Made by a program: the position numbers and the translations under genes
Origin: Acidobacteriota bacterium
GTDB lineage: Bacteria > Acidobacteriota > Blastocatellia > RBC074
Assembly: GCA_016710075.1 (NCBI GenBank)
Contig: JADJLO010000041.1
Location: 310,001 to 374,000 of the forward strand
Direction: 5' to 3'
DNA length: 64,000 nucleotides
Part shown: positions 19,128-29,283 of the stretch, piece by piece
Layout: each line of letters opens with the position of its first letter
Numbering within the stretch: position 1 is the stretch's first letter
Notes under the pieces: generated by a model
What the model saw: only the letters and a program-made list of their open reading frames with translations
Told to the model about the DNA's origin: nothing
Database searches by the model: none

Positions 19128-19489
19128 AATCCCATCCCGCGCGATTGTCAGGTAAACTCCGGCCCCACAAATAAAAACACCCGCGTTAGCGGGTGTTTTA
19201 ATCTCGATAATCAGTAAAGTTGCCATCGCCTACACATTGGGTTTGTTTTTAGGAAGGAATTAGCGGGAGAAATCGTCAAGGGAGGAAGTGTTTGGGAAGT
19301 TGCGGTCAATAAACGTATCAGAGTGCGGTCCTCAATGTGTAGCGCGAGGGAACTGAAAAGCTCTCAAGAACTTTTCTTAACTGATTATCAAAGCTGCCAT
19401 TTCAAGTTTGCGGACTATTTGGCAGCGACGAAACTTTTTGAATCCCGGCGAAAGATTTCTATTCTTTCGCACCTGGAAGCGAAATCAGA
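19128..19489. other. Intergenic stretch containing a terminator
   Basis: Only the terminator at 19174-19199 is recognisable. A 63-codon frame (19323-19514) shows no family resemblance and overlaps the Flp pilin gene antisense. Confidence 0.6.
19174..19199 (+). terminator. Strong intrinsic terminator
   Basis: AAAACACCCGC (19174-19184) pairs perfectly with 19189-19199 around a GTTA tetraloop and ends in TTTT. It closes the membrane protein gene at 18268-19127. The A run on the other side makes it potentially bidirectional, for the Flp pilin gene as well. Confidence 0.95.
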
Positions 19490-19684
19490 TTACCTGGTGC
19501 TGAATTTCTCATAGGCCCATTTGGTGTAGCTCTCGACGGTGACGCTTGAGAATCCAATCGCCTGTGCGACGTTCACTCCCATTAAGGTAAGCATAAAGAC
19601 CATCGAAGCACCTATGAGGGTGAGCAACAGCGAATACTCAACTATGCTCTGCCCTTCTTCATTTTTGATAAACTCCATCAACAT
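19490..19684 (-). CDS. Flp/Fap-type pilin
   Basis: A 64-residue product beginning MLMEFIKNEEGQSIVEYSLL. The G-QSIVEY junction is the Flp prepilin cleavage site: prepilin peptidase cuts after Gly, leaving the Glu-Tyr pair of the mature N-terminus. A hydrophobic helix follows (LLTLIGASMVFMLTLMGVNV). Flp pilins build type IVb (Tad) pili. No tad, cpa or prepilin peptidase gene is nearby, so the gene is an orphan here. The starts ATG 19684 and ATG 19678 are both possible; GGGG lies 8 nt before the first. Confidence 0.88.
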   Translation of the reverse strand: MLMEFIKNEEGQSIVEYSLLLTLIGASMVFMLTLMGVNVAQAIGFSSVTVESYTKWAYEKFSTR

Positions 19685-20028
19685 AACTTAATCCCCAGTC
19701 AACATCTTCATCTTTCATATTCTCAATCAGTACCGGGGAGGCACCGTTCATCGCTTTCTACGCTGTTGAATAATGCAACGGCCGTGCCAGAGCACAACCA
19801 CATTCGATAAATCTCAATAAGTGAAGGGATATAAGGGTTTAACTGGTCGCGGGAAAATCAGCGATGAAGTAAAGACTGGATAGCTGACACGTCCTGTTTA
19901 CATTAAAGTCGATCTTCTAATTTACGCCTGTCCACGATAGACGACAGAAGTGGCGTTGAGGGAGAGAACAGGCAGGACAAAGTCAAACAGTTTAACCATT
20001 CGCGCCGGCAGACTGAAGAATCTGTCCG
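19685..20028. other. Intergenic stretch, nothing recognised
   Basis: These 344 bases lie upstream of the Flp pilin gene and beyond the end of the MBL-rhodanese gene. No frame, hairpin or repeat stood out. The pilin promoter presumably lies in it. Confidence 0.5.
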
Positions 20029-21414
20029 TCAATTTACCTCTACATCAAAACCGGCATTGATCCAGGCGCTGGTACCGCCGACGACGTTAAAAAGATTGGT
20101 GAAGCCAATCGAGGAAAGGATGCTGGTCGCGGTGCTCGAGCGATAGCCGCCGGCGCAGATGATGGCGGTCCGGCGGCTGTGATCAAGAGCAGCCGCAAGC
20201 TCTTTCACTTTTGCGAGAGGGGCGCTTGAGGCATGTGGAACGTGCCCGGTTCTATATTCTCCAGGCTGTCGAACGTCGATGACCTGCAGGTCCTGTTTAT
20301 CGGACATCCAGAATTTGAGTTCGTCGACGGGGATCTGAGGGATCTGATTGGTTTGAAGCCCCGCCTGATCCCAGGCATACATCCCACCCTGAAGATATCC
20401 CTTGACGTTATCGATTCCGACACGGGAGAGGCGCGTGATGGAGTCTTTGACCTCATCATCATCCGAAGCGATGACGATGACTGGTTGATCGAGTTTGAGA
20501 AGGCTGCCTGCCCACGAAGCAAACTGGCCGTTGAGACCGATATTGATCGATCCAGGGATATGGCCGGCGCCGAACTGAGCCGAGCTGCGGACATCGAGAA
20601 TGGTGATTCCCTGCCCGGCAGATCCTTTGACCTGAAGCGCTGTTAGTGGCTGCGGCAAGGGCAGGTCTTGCAGCTGACTTGCACCGCTGCGATTGATCTC
20701 GGCATCCTTTGAGAAATAGGCGGGCGCTTCGGGCAGGTCGGTAGTCATCATTTTGACGAAAGCTTCTCTGGCCATGGGCTGGAGCGCGTAGTTGAAGCTT
20801 CGCTGCTGTCCGATTGTCGATGAAGTCTCTTTGGAAATATTGCGCCCGCATAGCGAACCGGCGCCATGCGCCGGCCAGACTTCGACCGTGTCGTCCAGTG
20901 TCAGCAGTTTTTCGTGCAGACTGTCATAAAGCATGCCGGCCATCTCCTCAGGCGTGTAGCCCTTAGAACCCGCAAGATCCGGGCGCCCGACATCACCGAT
21001 GAAGAGCGTATCGCCGGTCAGAACCTTCTGAGGCAATGGAGAAATCTCATGATCGATGACGAGAATCGAAATGCTTTCGGGCGTGTGCCCCGGGGTCTCT
21101 CTGATTTTCAGAACTATCCTGCCGGCTTTCAATTCATCCCCGTCCTTTACCGGAAGGTGCGGGAAGACCGCTCCGGCCCTGGCGCCGAAGACAATTTCTG
21201 CTCCGGTTCGGGCAGCCAGTTCCCTGTGTCCGCTGACAAAATCGGCATGCAGATGGGTTTCAATCACATATTTGATCTTCATGCCGAGGCTTTCAGCCTC
21301 CGCCAGATACTGATCGATATCGCGCTGAGGATCGATTACGACCGCTTCACCTTCCGAACCTATCAAGTAGGACGCGTGCGCCAGACAACCAAGATAAAAC
21401 TGTTTGAAGTACAA
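20029..21414 (-). CDS. Persulfide-dioxygenase-like MBL hydrolase fused to two rhodanese domains
   Basis: 461 residues starting at TTG 21414, chosen because AGGAGG lies about 5 nt upstream. The N-terminal metallo-beta-lactamase domain (about 1-240) has the iron-site motif THLHADFVSGH and GDTLFIGDVGRPDLAG, as in ETHE1-type persulfide dioxygenases. Two rhodanese domains follow. The first (about 265-350) has ASDDD where the active Cys would be and is inactive. The second (about 370-461) keeps Cys in ICAGGYRSS. Such fusions oxidise glutathione persulfide and handle sulfane sulfur. It follows the amidohydrolase by 54 nt and belongs with the ArsR-controlled block upstream by theme. Confidence 0.92.
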   Translation of the reverse strand: MYFKQFYLGCLAHASYLIGSEGEAVVIDPQRDIDQYLAEAESLGMKIKYVIETHLHADFVSGHRELAARTGAEIVFGARAGAVFPHLPVKDGDELKAGRIVLKIRETPGHTPESISILVIDHEISPLPQKVLTGDTLFIGDVGRPDLAGSKGYTPEEMAGMLYDSLHEKLLTLDDTVEVWPAHGAGSLCGRNISKETSSTIGQQRSFNYALQPMAREAFVKMMTTDLPEAPAYFSKDAEINRSGASQLQDLPLPQPLTALQVKGSAGQGITILDVRSSAQFGAGHIPGSINIGLNGQFASWAGSLLKLDQPVIVIASDDDEVKDSITRLSRVGIDNVKGYLQGGMYAWDQAGLQTNQIPQIPVDELKFWMSDKQDLQVIDVRQPGEYRTGHVPHASSAPLAKVKELAAALDHSRRTAIICAGGYRSSTATSILSSIGFTNLFNVVGGTSAWINAGFDVEVN

Positions 21415-21468
21415 AAGATCCTCCTGCCCCTGCCGGTGCGATATTTTATGCCTGCCCTGTATATCGGC

Positions 21469-22413
21469 CTAAGTGAGAGACAACAACCTCTTCAGATTTC
21501 CCGAGAAAATATCGACAGCCTGGTCGTTACTGATTCCGATATCGCCAAGAATTTTAACCTGGGCATCGAATACCTGAGAGTTCCATCCGCGCGGGAAAAA
21601 GGACGAATCGGTGCCGAATATTAGTCTTTGATGTCCGGCCACATCAATGGCGCGCCTGAAGATCGCAGTCAGATCGACGGGCGAGGCTTCATATTTGATC
21701 CAGGCGTTGCTGCTCGAAGTGTCAAGGTAGACGTTGGAGCACATATCGGCAAGCATCAATGCTTCGCGAAACATTCCTGCACCGAAATGCGGGATGATGA
21801 AACCGGTTTCAGGGAATTCGCATGCGAGTCTGCAGATATCGAGCGGGTTCGAAAATCTCATATCGAAATGGCTGGGCAGGCCGAGTTTCTTTCTGGCGCC
21901 GATCGACAGCACGCCGCAATGAATGAATATAGCCTTGCCCTTCCTTTCCGCGGCGAGGGCGGCAATTGCGCGAACCGCTTCGCTTTCAGCCACTGAATAA
22001 AGATGCATCGCCGGAAAGAGGCAGAGAACTCTGATATTGAGATCGTCAAAAGCCCTTCTCGCACGAGCTTCGGCGTCAGGTTTCGTCGGATCGAACATGA
22101 GGGCCCCGATGATGCGCTCGGGACAGGCTTTGACGGCAGCCGCAATCGAAGTTTCATCCGGGGGGACACTGGCCATCATCACCGCCGCCGAAACCCGATG
22201 ACGGTCGAGCTCCTCCACCCATTCCCCGGCAAATTCCACGGGATCACCCGGAGGCATCCGCCATCCGGTCATCTCCGCAACACGACTGATTGGGTCTTCC
22301 AATCGGCTGAGATTCCCCGACTGCCCAATCAGCACCTCAAAATATTTCCGCGAAAAGAAATGCGAATGCGCGTCGATTATTTCTATCTCACCGAATGGAG
22401 TCAGCTTTTTCAT
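21469..22413 (-). CDS. Amidohydrolase-2 family metal-dependent hydrolase
   Basis: A TIM-barrel protein of about 314 residues, from ATG 22413 behind AAGGA. Metal-site motifs are visible: DAHSHFF near the N-terminus (HxH), FIHCGV and FIIPHFGAGM in the middle, and LIFGTDSSFFP near the end (Asp). Amidohydrolase-2 enzymes decarboxylate or hydrolyse small carboxylates, lactones or amides; the substrate here is unknown. Its 5' side abuts a decayed nonamer inverted-repeat element (22431-22552). It is followed by the MBL-rhodanese gene on the same strand. Confidence 0.88.
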   Translation of the reverse strand: MKKLTPFGEIEIIDAHSHFFSRKYFEVLIGQSGNLSRLEDPISRVAEMTGWRMPPGDPVEFAGEWVEELDRHRVSAAVMMASVPPDETSIAAAVKACPERIIGALMFDPTKPDAEARARRAFDDLNIRVLCLFPAMHLYSVAESEAVRAIAALAAERKGKAIFIHCGVLSIGARKKLGLPSHFDMRFSNPLDICRLACEFPETGFIIPHFGAGMFREALMLADMCSNVYLDTSSSNAWIKYEASPVDLTAIFRRAIDVAGHQRLIFGTDSSFFPRGWNSQVFDAQVKILGDIGISNDQAVDIFSGNLKRLLSLT

Positions 22414-22430
22414 TTTCAATCCTTGAGGAA

Positions 22431-22552
22431 GATTACCAATCAGACAAAATTAACTATACAGACGAAAAATGAGCAGGAGTTACCCATTCAAGGAAACCAG
22501 AATATAAGCAGTTATCATGAACCAATAATGTTTTTCTTCTGTTTCGTAATCT
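22431..22552. repeat. Nonamer-armed inverted-repeat element, copy E (decayed)
   Basis: The left arm 22431-22470 (GATTACCAATCAGAC...) matches the consensus arm of the other copies with about six substitutions. The right arm 22531-22552 ends in GTTTCGTAATCT, the inverted consensus end. It begins 17 bases from the amidohydrolase start. Confidence 0.7.
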
Positions 22553-22646
22553 ATTTTTTTAGTAACTGCTCAGCCCCTGACCTGACTTTGGCCTGCTCCG
22601 CTTTAAGATCTGGAAGTAAACTTATCCGGATCAGAATCAGGGCATT

Positions 22647-22822
22647 GGCCATACGAGCGGGACCGCAGGCGTCCCGCCTGCGAACAATCGCAAAAGTCGA
22701 ACTCGAGAATTTCAATTGGAATAATTGCCGATACACGCAGGCGGGACGCCTGCGCCCCAGCTCGTATGGCCATGCGCCCGGTTTGGCTGTTTCCAGCCTT
22801 GGAACCAGGCGTCCCGCCTGCG
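22647..22822. repeat. REPIN-like pair plus a third REP
   Basis: GGCCATACGAGC (22647-22658) is inverted at 22760-22771. Inside these lie two hairpin units, CGCAGGCG-TCC-CGCCTGCG (22664-22682) and CGCAGGCG-GGA-CGCCTGCG (22736-22754), in opposite orientation: the classic two-REP (REPIN) arrangement. A third unit (22805-22822) follows. A related unit with base changes is at 30904-30922. Confidence 0.85.
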
Positions 22823-22924
22823 CCCCTCACTCGTTAGCCAATGTTAGCTGCCAGGTCCATTTGCATCAGAAACTTTATACTTTCCGCAACGGAGATTGCC
22901 CTCAAATGGCTGAGCAGTTACTTT

Positions 22925-23791
22925 TTATTTAGCCTTGATAACCGTCAGCACCGCGCAGGGCGAGTGACGAGTCACGCGCATGGTAGTAGTACCGATGACG
23001 GTGACATCTCGAAGCAGCTTGTGCTGGGCGCCAAGAACGATGAGATCCGCATCTATCTCCTCGGCGACGGAGATTATCTGGTTTGATGCATCACCCGATC
23101 GAATCAGGTCGCGCATGCGGCAGTGATCCCTTATCCCGGCAGGCATCCAGTCGCATAGCTGCTGATTGATCTCCTCATCACTAATCCGCTCGTCGGACTC
23201 AACGACCTTGAGCAGAACCAGTTCAGCCTTGAAAGCCAGGGAGACCGAAACTGCATGCTCGAGCGCATATTTTGAGACATCGGTAAAATTGACCGGGCAG
23301 AGTACCGTTTTGATCGAAAGTTGGGTCTCACCGGTTGAGCCCTCTTTTTGTCTGACGGTAAGAACCGGCCTGCTGGTTTCCCGCAAAATGCGTTCGGTTA
23401 CCGATCCCATCAAAACCCGGTTGATGTCACTTCGCCCATGAGTTCCCATGACGATCAGATCTGCGCTGTAGTCCTCCGCCGCTTTGACGATGGCCGGCAC
23501 CGGGTGATCCTCGATGACCAGTGCAGTGGACTCGACATCATCGCCTATGGTCTCCTGGATGTAGCTGACGAGGCTCTCACGGGCCGATTGTTTCGATTTC
23601 TCAAGGGTTCTGGCCAGATCTTCAATCTGGCGAGAGGTGAAATGCGGCGGTGGAAGAAACTGGTTGGCATAAAGCACGAGCAGTCTCGACTTCCAGACCT
23701 TGGCCAGATCACGGGCATGGCGCAACGCCAGCCCGGCTCTGTCGCTGAAATCGGTCGGGCATAGTATCAGGCCCGGATGAAATCTGTTCAT
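22925..23791 (-). CDS. Tandem universal stress protein
   Basis: 288 residues with two UspA domains. Domain 1 (1-150) starts LILCPTDFSDRAGLALRHAR and carries the ATP-binding signature GTHGRSDINRVLMGSVTERI. Domain 2 (about 160-288) starts VLCPVNFTDVSKYALEHAVS and has GAQHKLLRDVTVIGTTTMRV, a weaker version of the signature. USPs bind ATP or stay nucleotide-free and help cells survive stress. It ends the run RND-YHS-USP, 45 nt after the YHS gene. Downstream lies the REPIN region. Confidence 0.92.
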   Translation of the reverse strand: MNRFHPGLILCPTDFSDRAGLALRHARDLAKVWKSRLLVLYANQFLPPPHFTSRQIEDLARTLEKSKQSARESLVSYIQETIGDDVESTALVIEDHPVPAIVKAAEDYSADLIVMGTHGRSDINRVLMGSVTERILRETSRPVLTVRQKEGSTGETQLSIKTVLCPVNFTDVSKYALEHAVSVSLAFKAELVLLKVVESDERISDEEINQQLCDWMPAGIRDHCRMRDLIRSGDASNQIISVAEEIDADLIVLGAQHKLLRDVTVIGTTTMRVTRHSPCAVLTVIKAK

Positions 23792-23836
23792 GTCTCTTTC
23801 TCTTTAGATCCGCAAAACAAACAGCGGAAGCAGCCC

Positions 23837-24682
23837 TTAAGGCTTGAGATATTTCTCTGGGTTCTTCTTGACCACCTCACGGCAATTCTCACAGCAGAAA
23901 TAAACGGTGCGTCCCATCAACTCGGCTTTGATCTCCTTGTTGACAGGCTCACCGGTGACCGGACAGGTGTTAATCCCGTCGCCCTTGCCAAGGAAACCGC
24001 TGTTATCGGCAGGCTCGGCGCCGGGCAGTTCGTGCCGTTTATGCATGACCGGCATGCCCTCTTTGGCAAACTCTGAAACGCCTGCGGCATGCGATTGTAT
24101 CAACTTCACGACATACGGATCATTCGAGGTCTCGATGATCTTTACGCCTTTTTTAGTCTGAACAACCTCGAGCTTGATTTTATCGGCATTCTCGAACAAT
24201 GCAACGAAGAGTGGATCCCATTGCCTGATCGGCTGACGATTCTCAAGCCTCTTCTTCATGGCATAGGTATGCTCCGCAATTTTGGCCTGGATCTTCGGGT
24301 CATCGGATTCGGTAAGAGCCTCGACTCCATTTTTGATATTCCTGACACTGCGAGTGATCTTCGTGTTGTTTTCAAACAGCATGTGGATTGTCTGCATATC
24401 CTCGGGCCGGCCGTCCATCCCGCCCATCATCATGCCACCCTGCCCCTGGATGCCTTTGCCCATGCCTTTGCCCATGCCCTGGCCCTGGCCCTGGCCCTGA
24501 CCCATCTTTCCATCTTTCATGCAGCACGTCATGGCGTCGCTCTTTTTATCGGCCTGTGGCTGTGTGGATTTATTATCCTGAGCTTCATGCTGATGCTGCT
24601 GCTGAGCAAAAGCCTGAGTACCGAGAATCATTGACAGAGCCAATGCAACGATGAACAGGCAATTTTTGATTACGTTTTTCAT
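23837..24682 (-). CDS. Secreted Met/His-rich protein with C-terminal YHS metal domain
   Basis: 281 residues from ATG 24682, with GGAGG seven bases upstream. A signal peptide (cleavage near AFAQ) is followed by a His/Gln stretch (QQQHQHEAQD), a Cys pair (MTCCMKDGKM) and a low-complexity run of GQ and GMGK repeats with MMMGGMDG. A helical middle domain (about 90-215) comes next. The YHS/TRASH-type tail has TCPVTGEPVNKEI and YFCCENCREVVKKNPEKYL. YHS domains bind copper, zinc or other soft metals through these Cys. Together with the Met-rich run this suggests periplasmic copper or metal binding. It sits directly downstream of an RND pump. Confidence 0.85.
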   Translation of the reverse strand: MKNVIKNCLFIVALALSMILGTQAFAQQQHQHEAQDNKSTQPQADKKSDAMTCCMKDGKMGQGQGQGQGMGKGMGKGIQGQGGMMMGGMDGRPEDMQTIHMLFENNTKITRSVRNIKNGVEALTESDDPKIQAKIAEHTYAMKKRLENRQPIRQWDPLFVALFENADKIKLEVVQTKKGVKIIETSNDPYVVKLIQSHAAGVSEFAKEGMPVMHKRHELPGAEPADNSGFLGKGDGINTCPVTGEPVNKEIKAELMGRTVYFCCENCREVVKKNPEKYLKP

Positions 24683-24768
24683 GACCAATCCTCCAATGAA
24701 CTCTTACGAAGCTTGATTGCTCCGACTATGATAATAAGAACGATTTGAATAACAACCAACAGTAAACT

Positions 24769-27700
24769 TTAAGCTTGCTCGGTTTCAGTTTCGGTTTCAG
24801 TTTCAGCCTCATGCTCGGGCACTTCAACATCCTTATGTTGCCTTCTCTCGCTCAGATAATAAAGTATCGGGACGGTCATGCGAGAGAGGAGCAGAGAAGC
24901 GACTTCGCCGGCCATCAGTGAAATTGCCAGTCCCTGAAAGATCGGGTCGAAGAGCATGACGGCCGATCCGACGATAACCGCGGCGGCGGTGAGCATCATC
25001 GGACGGAATCTGACCGCGCCGGCATCGACCACGGCATCGGCGAGCGACATGCCCTGTTTGAGTCTGAGTTCGACGAAATCCACGAGAATGATCGAGTTTC
25101 GGACGACGATGCCGGCGCCCGCAATGAAACCAATCATCGACGTCGCGGTAAAGAACGCTCCCATCAGGCCGTGAGCGGGCAGAATTCCGACGAGAGAGAA
25201 CGGTATCGCCGCCATAATGGCGATCGGAACTTTGAACGACTGGAACCATCCGACCACGAGAATGTAGATAAGCACGAGCACAGCGGCAAAGGCGATTCCC
25301 AGATCGCGGAAGACCTCATAAGTGATGTACCACTCGCCATCCCATTTCATGGCGTATTTATCCGACATAAACGGCTGGGAGGCCACATATCTTTCGAGGC
25401 CGTATCCTTCCGGAAGCTTTAATTTATCGATCGCCTCGTTGAGATTGAGGATGGCATAAACCGGGCTCTCGACTTTACCGGCGATATCGGCGGTAACATA
25501 GACGACGGGCATCAGGTTTTTGTGGTAGATGCTCTTATCGGCAGTCTTCTCTTCGACGCGGACGAGTTCTCCGAGCGGAACGAGGTTGCCGCGCCCTCCC
25601 ATGACTTTGATCTGCCTGAGGTCATCGAGGCTCGATCTTTCGGAGCGCGCAAGCCTGAGGACTATCGGCAGATCTTCCTTCTCCTGAGGCTGATGAGCGA
25701 TGCCGACCTGCATGCCATCGACCGCCAGCCGCAGGGTTGCGGCAATCTGCTCGGGCGTCACTCCATTGAGCGCGGCTTTCTCTCTGTCGATGGCGAACTG
25801 ATATTTCGACTGATCGTCTTCAACGTACCAGTCGACATCGACGACGCCTTCGGTTTTATCGAGAATGTCGCGGACACTCTTTGCGACCTCAATATGTCTG
25901 TTGTAGTCCGGGCCGTAAATTTCAGCGACGATCGTTTGCAAGACCGGGGGCCTGGCGGGACTTCCGAGACTTTGATGCGGGCATTGTATTTCAAAGCGAT
26001 TTGCTGAATCGCCGGCCTGACGCGCTTTGCTATATCGTGACTTTGAGCGCTGCGATCGCCCTTGGGAACGAGATTGACCTGAATATCGGCGACATTCGAT
26101 CCGCGGCGCATGTAATAGTGCCGCACCAGGCCATTGAAATTGAAAGGCGACGCAGTGCCGATATAGAACTGATAATCCGTCACTTCAGGCACGGTCCTGA
26201 CGTAATCGCCGATCTCTCTGGTGACGGCCGCCGTCTGTTCGAGCGTTGAGCCTTCGGGCATATCGACGATCACCTGGAACTCGCTCTTGTTATCGAAGGG
26301 CAGCATCTTCACACGAACCAGCTTGAAACCCACCAGCGCCAGCGATCCAAGCAGCAGTCCTGTGACGATCAGCAGGAACGTGTAACGCCAGACAGGAAGA
26401 TGAATCAGCCTGCCCATGACCTGTCGGTAAAGCCTGGTCATGCGGCTCTCTTCGATATCGGCGTGTCCTCCACCCTCACGTTTAAGCAGGCGCAGGCTTG
26501 CCCAGGGAGTGACGATAAACGCCACTATCAGAGAAAAGAGCATCGCCGCAGAGGCGCCGATCGGTATCGGTCGCATGTATGGCCCCATCAGACCGCTGAC
26601 GAAAGCCATCGGCAGAATTGCCGCAATGACGGCAAAGGTCGCAAGGATCGTGGGGTTTCCGACCTCATCGACGGCTTCAACGGCGATATCGATCATAGGC
26701 CGGTTTCTGTTTTCCGGCAGACGATAGTGCCGTGTGATGTTCTCGACAACGACGATCGCATCGTCCACCAAGATTCCAATCGAGAAGATCAGCGCGAAGA
26801 GCGTAATTCTGTTGAGAGTGTAACCGTAAAAGTAGAAGACAGTCAGGGTCAGGGCGAGCGTCACGGGAATGGCGATGGCGACGATACCCGATTCTCTAAA
26901 CCCCAGAGTCAGCCAGATGAGCAGCGTGACTGAGAGAATGGCGACAAGCATGTGCAGCAGCAGTTCATTCGATTTTTCGCTTGACGTCTCGCCGTAATTT
27001 CGGGTAGCCGTGATCCTGACGTCGGCCGGGATCAGGCTGCCTTTGAGATGCTCGATCTTATCGAGGACATGGTCCGAAATCTCAATGGCATTGGTGCCCT
27101 TTCGCTTGGCAATCGAGATCGTCACGGCGGGCGCAATCGGCCCGGCGAGCGTGGCCCTGCCTGCGGCCTGGACATCTTTGGATCCGGCAGGTCCCTTACC
27201 GAACATCACATAATCGGCGGGCTCCTCGGGACCATCCTGTATGGCGGCGACATCTCGCAGGTAAACGGGGCGGTTGTTGAAAACTCCCACCACCACATTC
27301 CCGACATCGTCGGCGGATTTCAGAAATCCACCGGTTTCGACCAGAAACTCGCGGTTGCCGGATGAGAAGCTTCCCGACTGTAGCTGCCTGTTGTTCTGTT
27401 CCAACACCGGAACTATCGAGGCCGGAGCGACATTGAATGCCGCCATACGGGACTCATCAAGAGTCACGCGAAATTGCCGGCGCTGACCTCCGATGATGGT
27501 CACTTCCGAGACATCCCGGGTCTCTTTGATCTGATCCTTGAGCTGGGAAGCGATCCGTCGCAACGTGAAATGATCGTAGCTGTCGCTCGAAAGCGTCAGC
27601 GCGAGAATCGGAACATCGTCTATCGATCGCGGCTTGACCAGCGGCGGTGATGCCCCGGGCGGGATGATATCGAAATTTGCGAACATCTTCTGATTGAGCC

Positions 27701-28040
27701 GGACGATCGCATTTTCTTCATTCTGCCCGACGAAAAATCTGACCACAGCCATTGAGACGCCCGGCGAAGAGGTCGAGTAGACATACTCGACGCCGGGAAT
27801 CTCCCAGAGCAGCTTCTCCATAGGCCCGGTAACGCGCTGTTCAACTTCTTTTGCCGACGCGCCAGGCATCTGCACAAAGACGTCGATCATCGGGACAATG
27901 ATCTGGGGCTCCTCCTCACGAGGCAGCATGATCACAGCCCCAAGCCCGAGCAGGATCGAGGCCGCAATGATAAGCGGAGTCAGTTTTGAATCGATGAATA
28001 CCCGCGCCAGTTTCCCTGCAAATCCAATGCCCTCTTTCAT
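24769..28040 (-). pseudogene. RND efflux pump inner-membrane subunit, one-base frameshift
   Basis: The N-terminal part (28040 to about 25950) starts MKEGIGFAGKLARVFIDSKL and includes EEEPQIIVPMIDVFVQMPGA and SIGILVDDAIVVVENITRHY. The C-terminal part continues in another frame from LQTIVAEIYGPDYNRHIEVA to FFTATSMIGFIAGAGIVVRN. Adding one C to the C5 run at 25946-25950 gives an uninterrupted 1,090-residue AcrB/CzcA-superfamily protein with PPGPPVLQTIVAEI at the junction. Twelve helices and two large periplasmic loops fit. The C-terminus is an ETETETE tail. Substrate is unknown; the neighbouring metal-domain protein hints at metal or thiol efflux. Adaptor and TolC precede it. Confidence 0.92.
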
Positions 28041-28075
28041 GGCCGCTCAACCAACCTTTCCGCCTTCAGCTCAAT

Positions 28076-29269
28076 TCATTGCAGACGGCTGCCGTCATTA
28101 ACATTGCCCGCGCCTTCAACGACTATGCTCTCGCCATCGTTGAGACCCGAAAGAATTTCGATCCGATCGCCGAAGCTCTTGCCCGTCCTGATCAGTCGCA
28201 GGCGCGCGATTTTATTGTTATCGACCACGTAGACGCCGGTAAGCTGCCCACGCTGGACGATCGCTTGCTGCGGCACAGTCATGGCGTTCTTCTGCCCCAT
28301 GCCGAATCCTGCAACGCCGTAAAGACCCGACCGCAGCGCCTGCCGCGCAGGCAGGTCGATTTTCACGGTGAAGCTCCGGCTTGCCGGATCTGCCGCAGGG
28401 ACAATCTCGCTGACGGTTCCCTGCAGTAGCCCGGTACCGACCGCATCGATGCGAACCTTGACCGGCCCCCCCAACCGAATCTTACCCAATTGAGATTCCT
28501 CAACGGCCGCTTCGAAACGGTATCTGGAATCGTCTTCTATGATCATCAACTGCTGGCCAGGCATGGCAGTCGATCCGACCTCGACCGATCTCGAACTGAC
28601 AATGCCGCCGGCCGGTGTCACGATCCTCGCATAACCGGCAAATACCTGTGCGGACGAGATGCCGGCTTTCGCCTGGTCGATCCGCGCCTGCATCTGGCTC
28701 TTCTTCGCGCCCATCATCTGCAGCATCTTGTCAGCCCGGTCGGCCTCGGCTTCGGCGATCTGATGTTTCGCCTTCACCTCATCAAATTCCTGAGGGCTGA
28801 CCGATTTTCGTTCGATCAGGCTCTGGTAGCGGTTGTATGTCGAAGCGGCCAGCCTGCGGTTGGCTTCCGCCGCATTCTTCGCCGACTGAGCTGCGCTGAT
28901 CGACTGTTCGACCTCATTGAGTCCCTCCTGAGCCTCCCGCAATCCTGCCTGCGCTTTCTGCAGTTGAGCCGCGGCATCCCTGTTGTCGACCTCTATCAGT
29001 CCCTGGCCCGCCCTAACTCGATCTCCCTCGCGCGCCCGAATCGCCGTCACCGTGCCCATGACCTTCGAAGAGAGCATTGTCACCGTCTTCGATTTGACGG
29101 TGCCAGTCGCTTGATACACCTCTTCAACCTGGCTGACGGCGACTTTCTCAACCCTCGCGCCGGTAACCACCGGCGGTTTTTCAGCCGCCGCGTCCTGCTT
29201 CTTCCCGCAGGACACAGCCAGGACGGCAATCATGGTGAGCGCCGTCAATATCGCAATTTTCGATTTCAT
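28076..29269 (-). CDS. RND periplasmic adaptor (membrane-fusion lipoprotein)
   Basis: 397 residues from ATG 29269 behind AAGGGG. The signal ends in a lipobox (VLAVSC, Cys21). A biotinyl-lipoyl half-motif (VMGTVTAIRAREGDRVRAGQ) is followed by a long coiled-coil hairpin (QLQKAQAGLREAQEGLNEVE to MQARIDQAKAGISS). The second lipoyl half (VTPAGGIVSSRSVEVGSTAM) and beta-barrel/MP domains complete it. It links the RND pump to TolC across the periplasm. It starts 148 nt after tolC and ends 35 nt before the pump gene. Confidence 0.94.
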   Translation of the reverse strand: MKSKIAILTALTMIAVLAVSCGKKQDAAAEKPPVVTGARVEKVAVSQVEEVYQATGTVKSKTVTMLSSKVMGTVTAIRAREGDRVRAGQGLIEVDNRDAAAQLQKAQAGLREAQEGLNEVEQSISAAQSAKNAAEANRRLAASTYNRYQSLIERKSVSPQEFDEVKAKHQIAEAEADRADKMLQMMGAKKSQMQARIDQAKAGISSAQVFAGYARIVTPAGGIVSSRSVEVGSTAMPGQQLMIIEDDSRYRFEAAVEESQLGKIRLGGPVKVRIDAVGTGLLQGTVSEIVPAADPASRSFTVKIDLPARQALRSGLYGVAGFGMGQKNAMTVPQQAIVQRGQLTGVYVVDNNKIARLRLIRTGKSFGDRIEILSGLNDGESIVVEGAGNVNDGSRLQ

Positions 29270-29283
29270 CTCGGACCCCTTGA

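Larger units (their letters stand above)
22414..22924. repeat. Repeat-rich intergenic region
   Basis: This 511-base region is almost entirely repeats: a nonamer-armed inverted repeat (22431-22552) and a REPIN-like pair with an extra REP (22647-22822). Short frames across it (for example 22603-22830) are translations of the repeats, giving recurring peptides such as QASRLR. Confidence 0.75.

Noticed and set aside
22551..22830. Small frames in the REPIN region with QASRLR-like peptides
   Set aside because: They are translations of the palindromic repeats, and the same peptide recurs in the false N-terminal extension of the tolC gene.
25946..25950. Two separate RND subunits as in a split (heteromeric) pump
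   Set aside because: The two frames overlap in a way that one C restores a continuous family sequence across the break; a split pump would have two full subunits.
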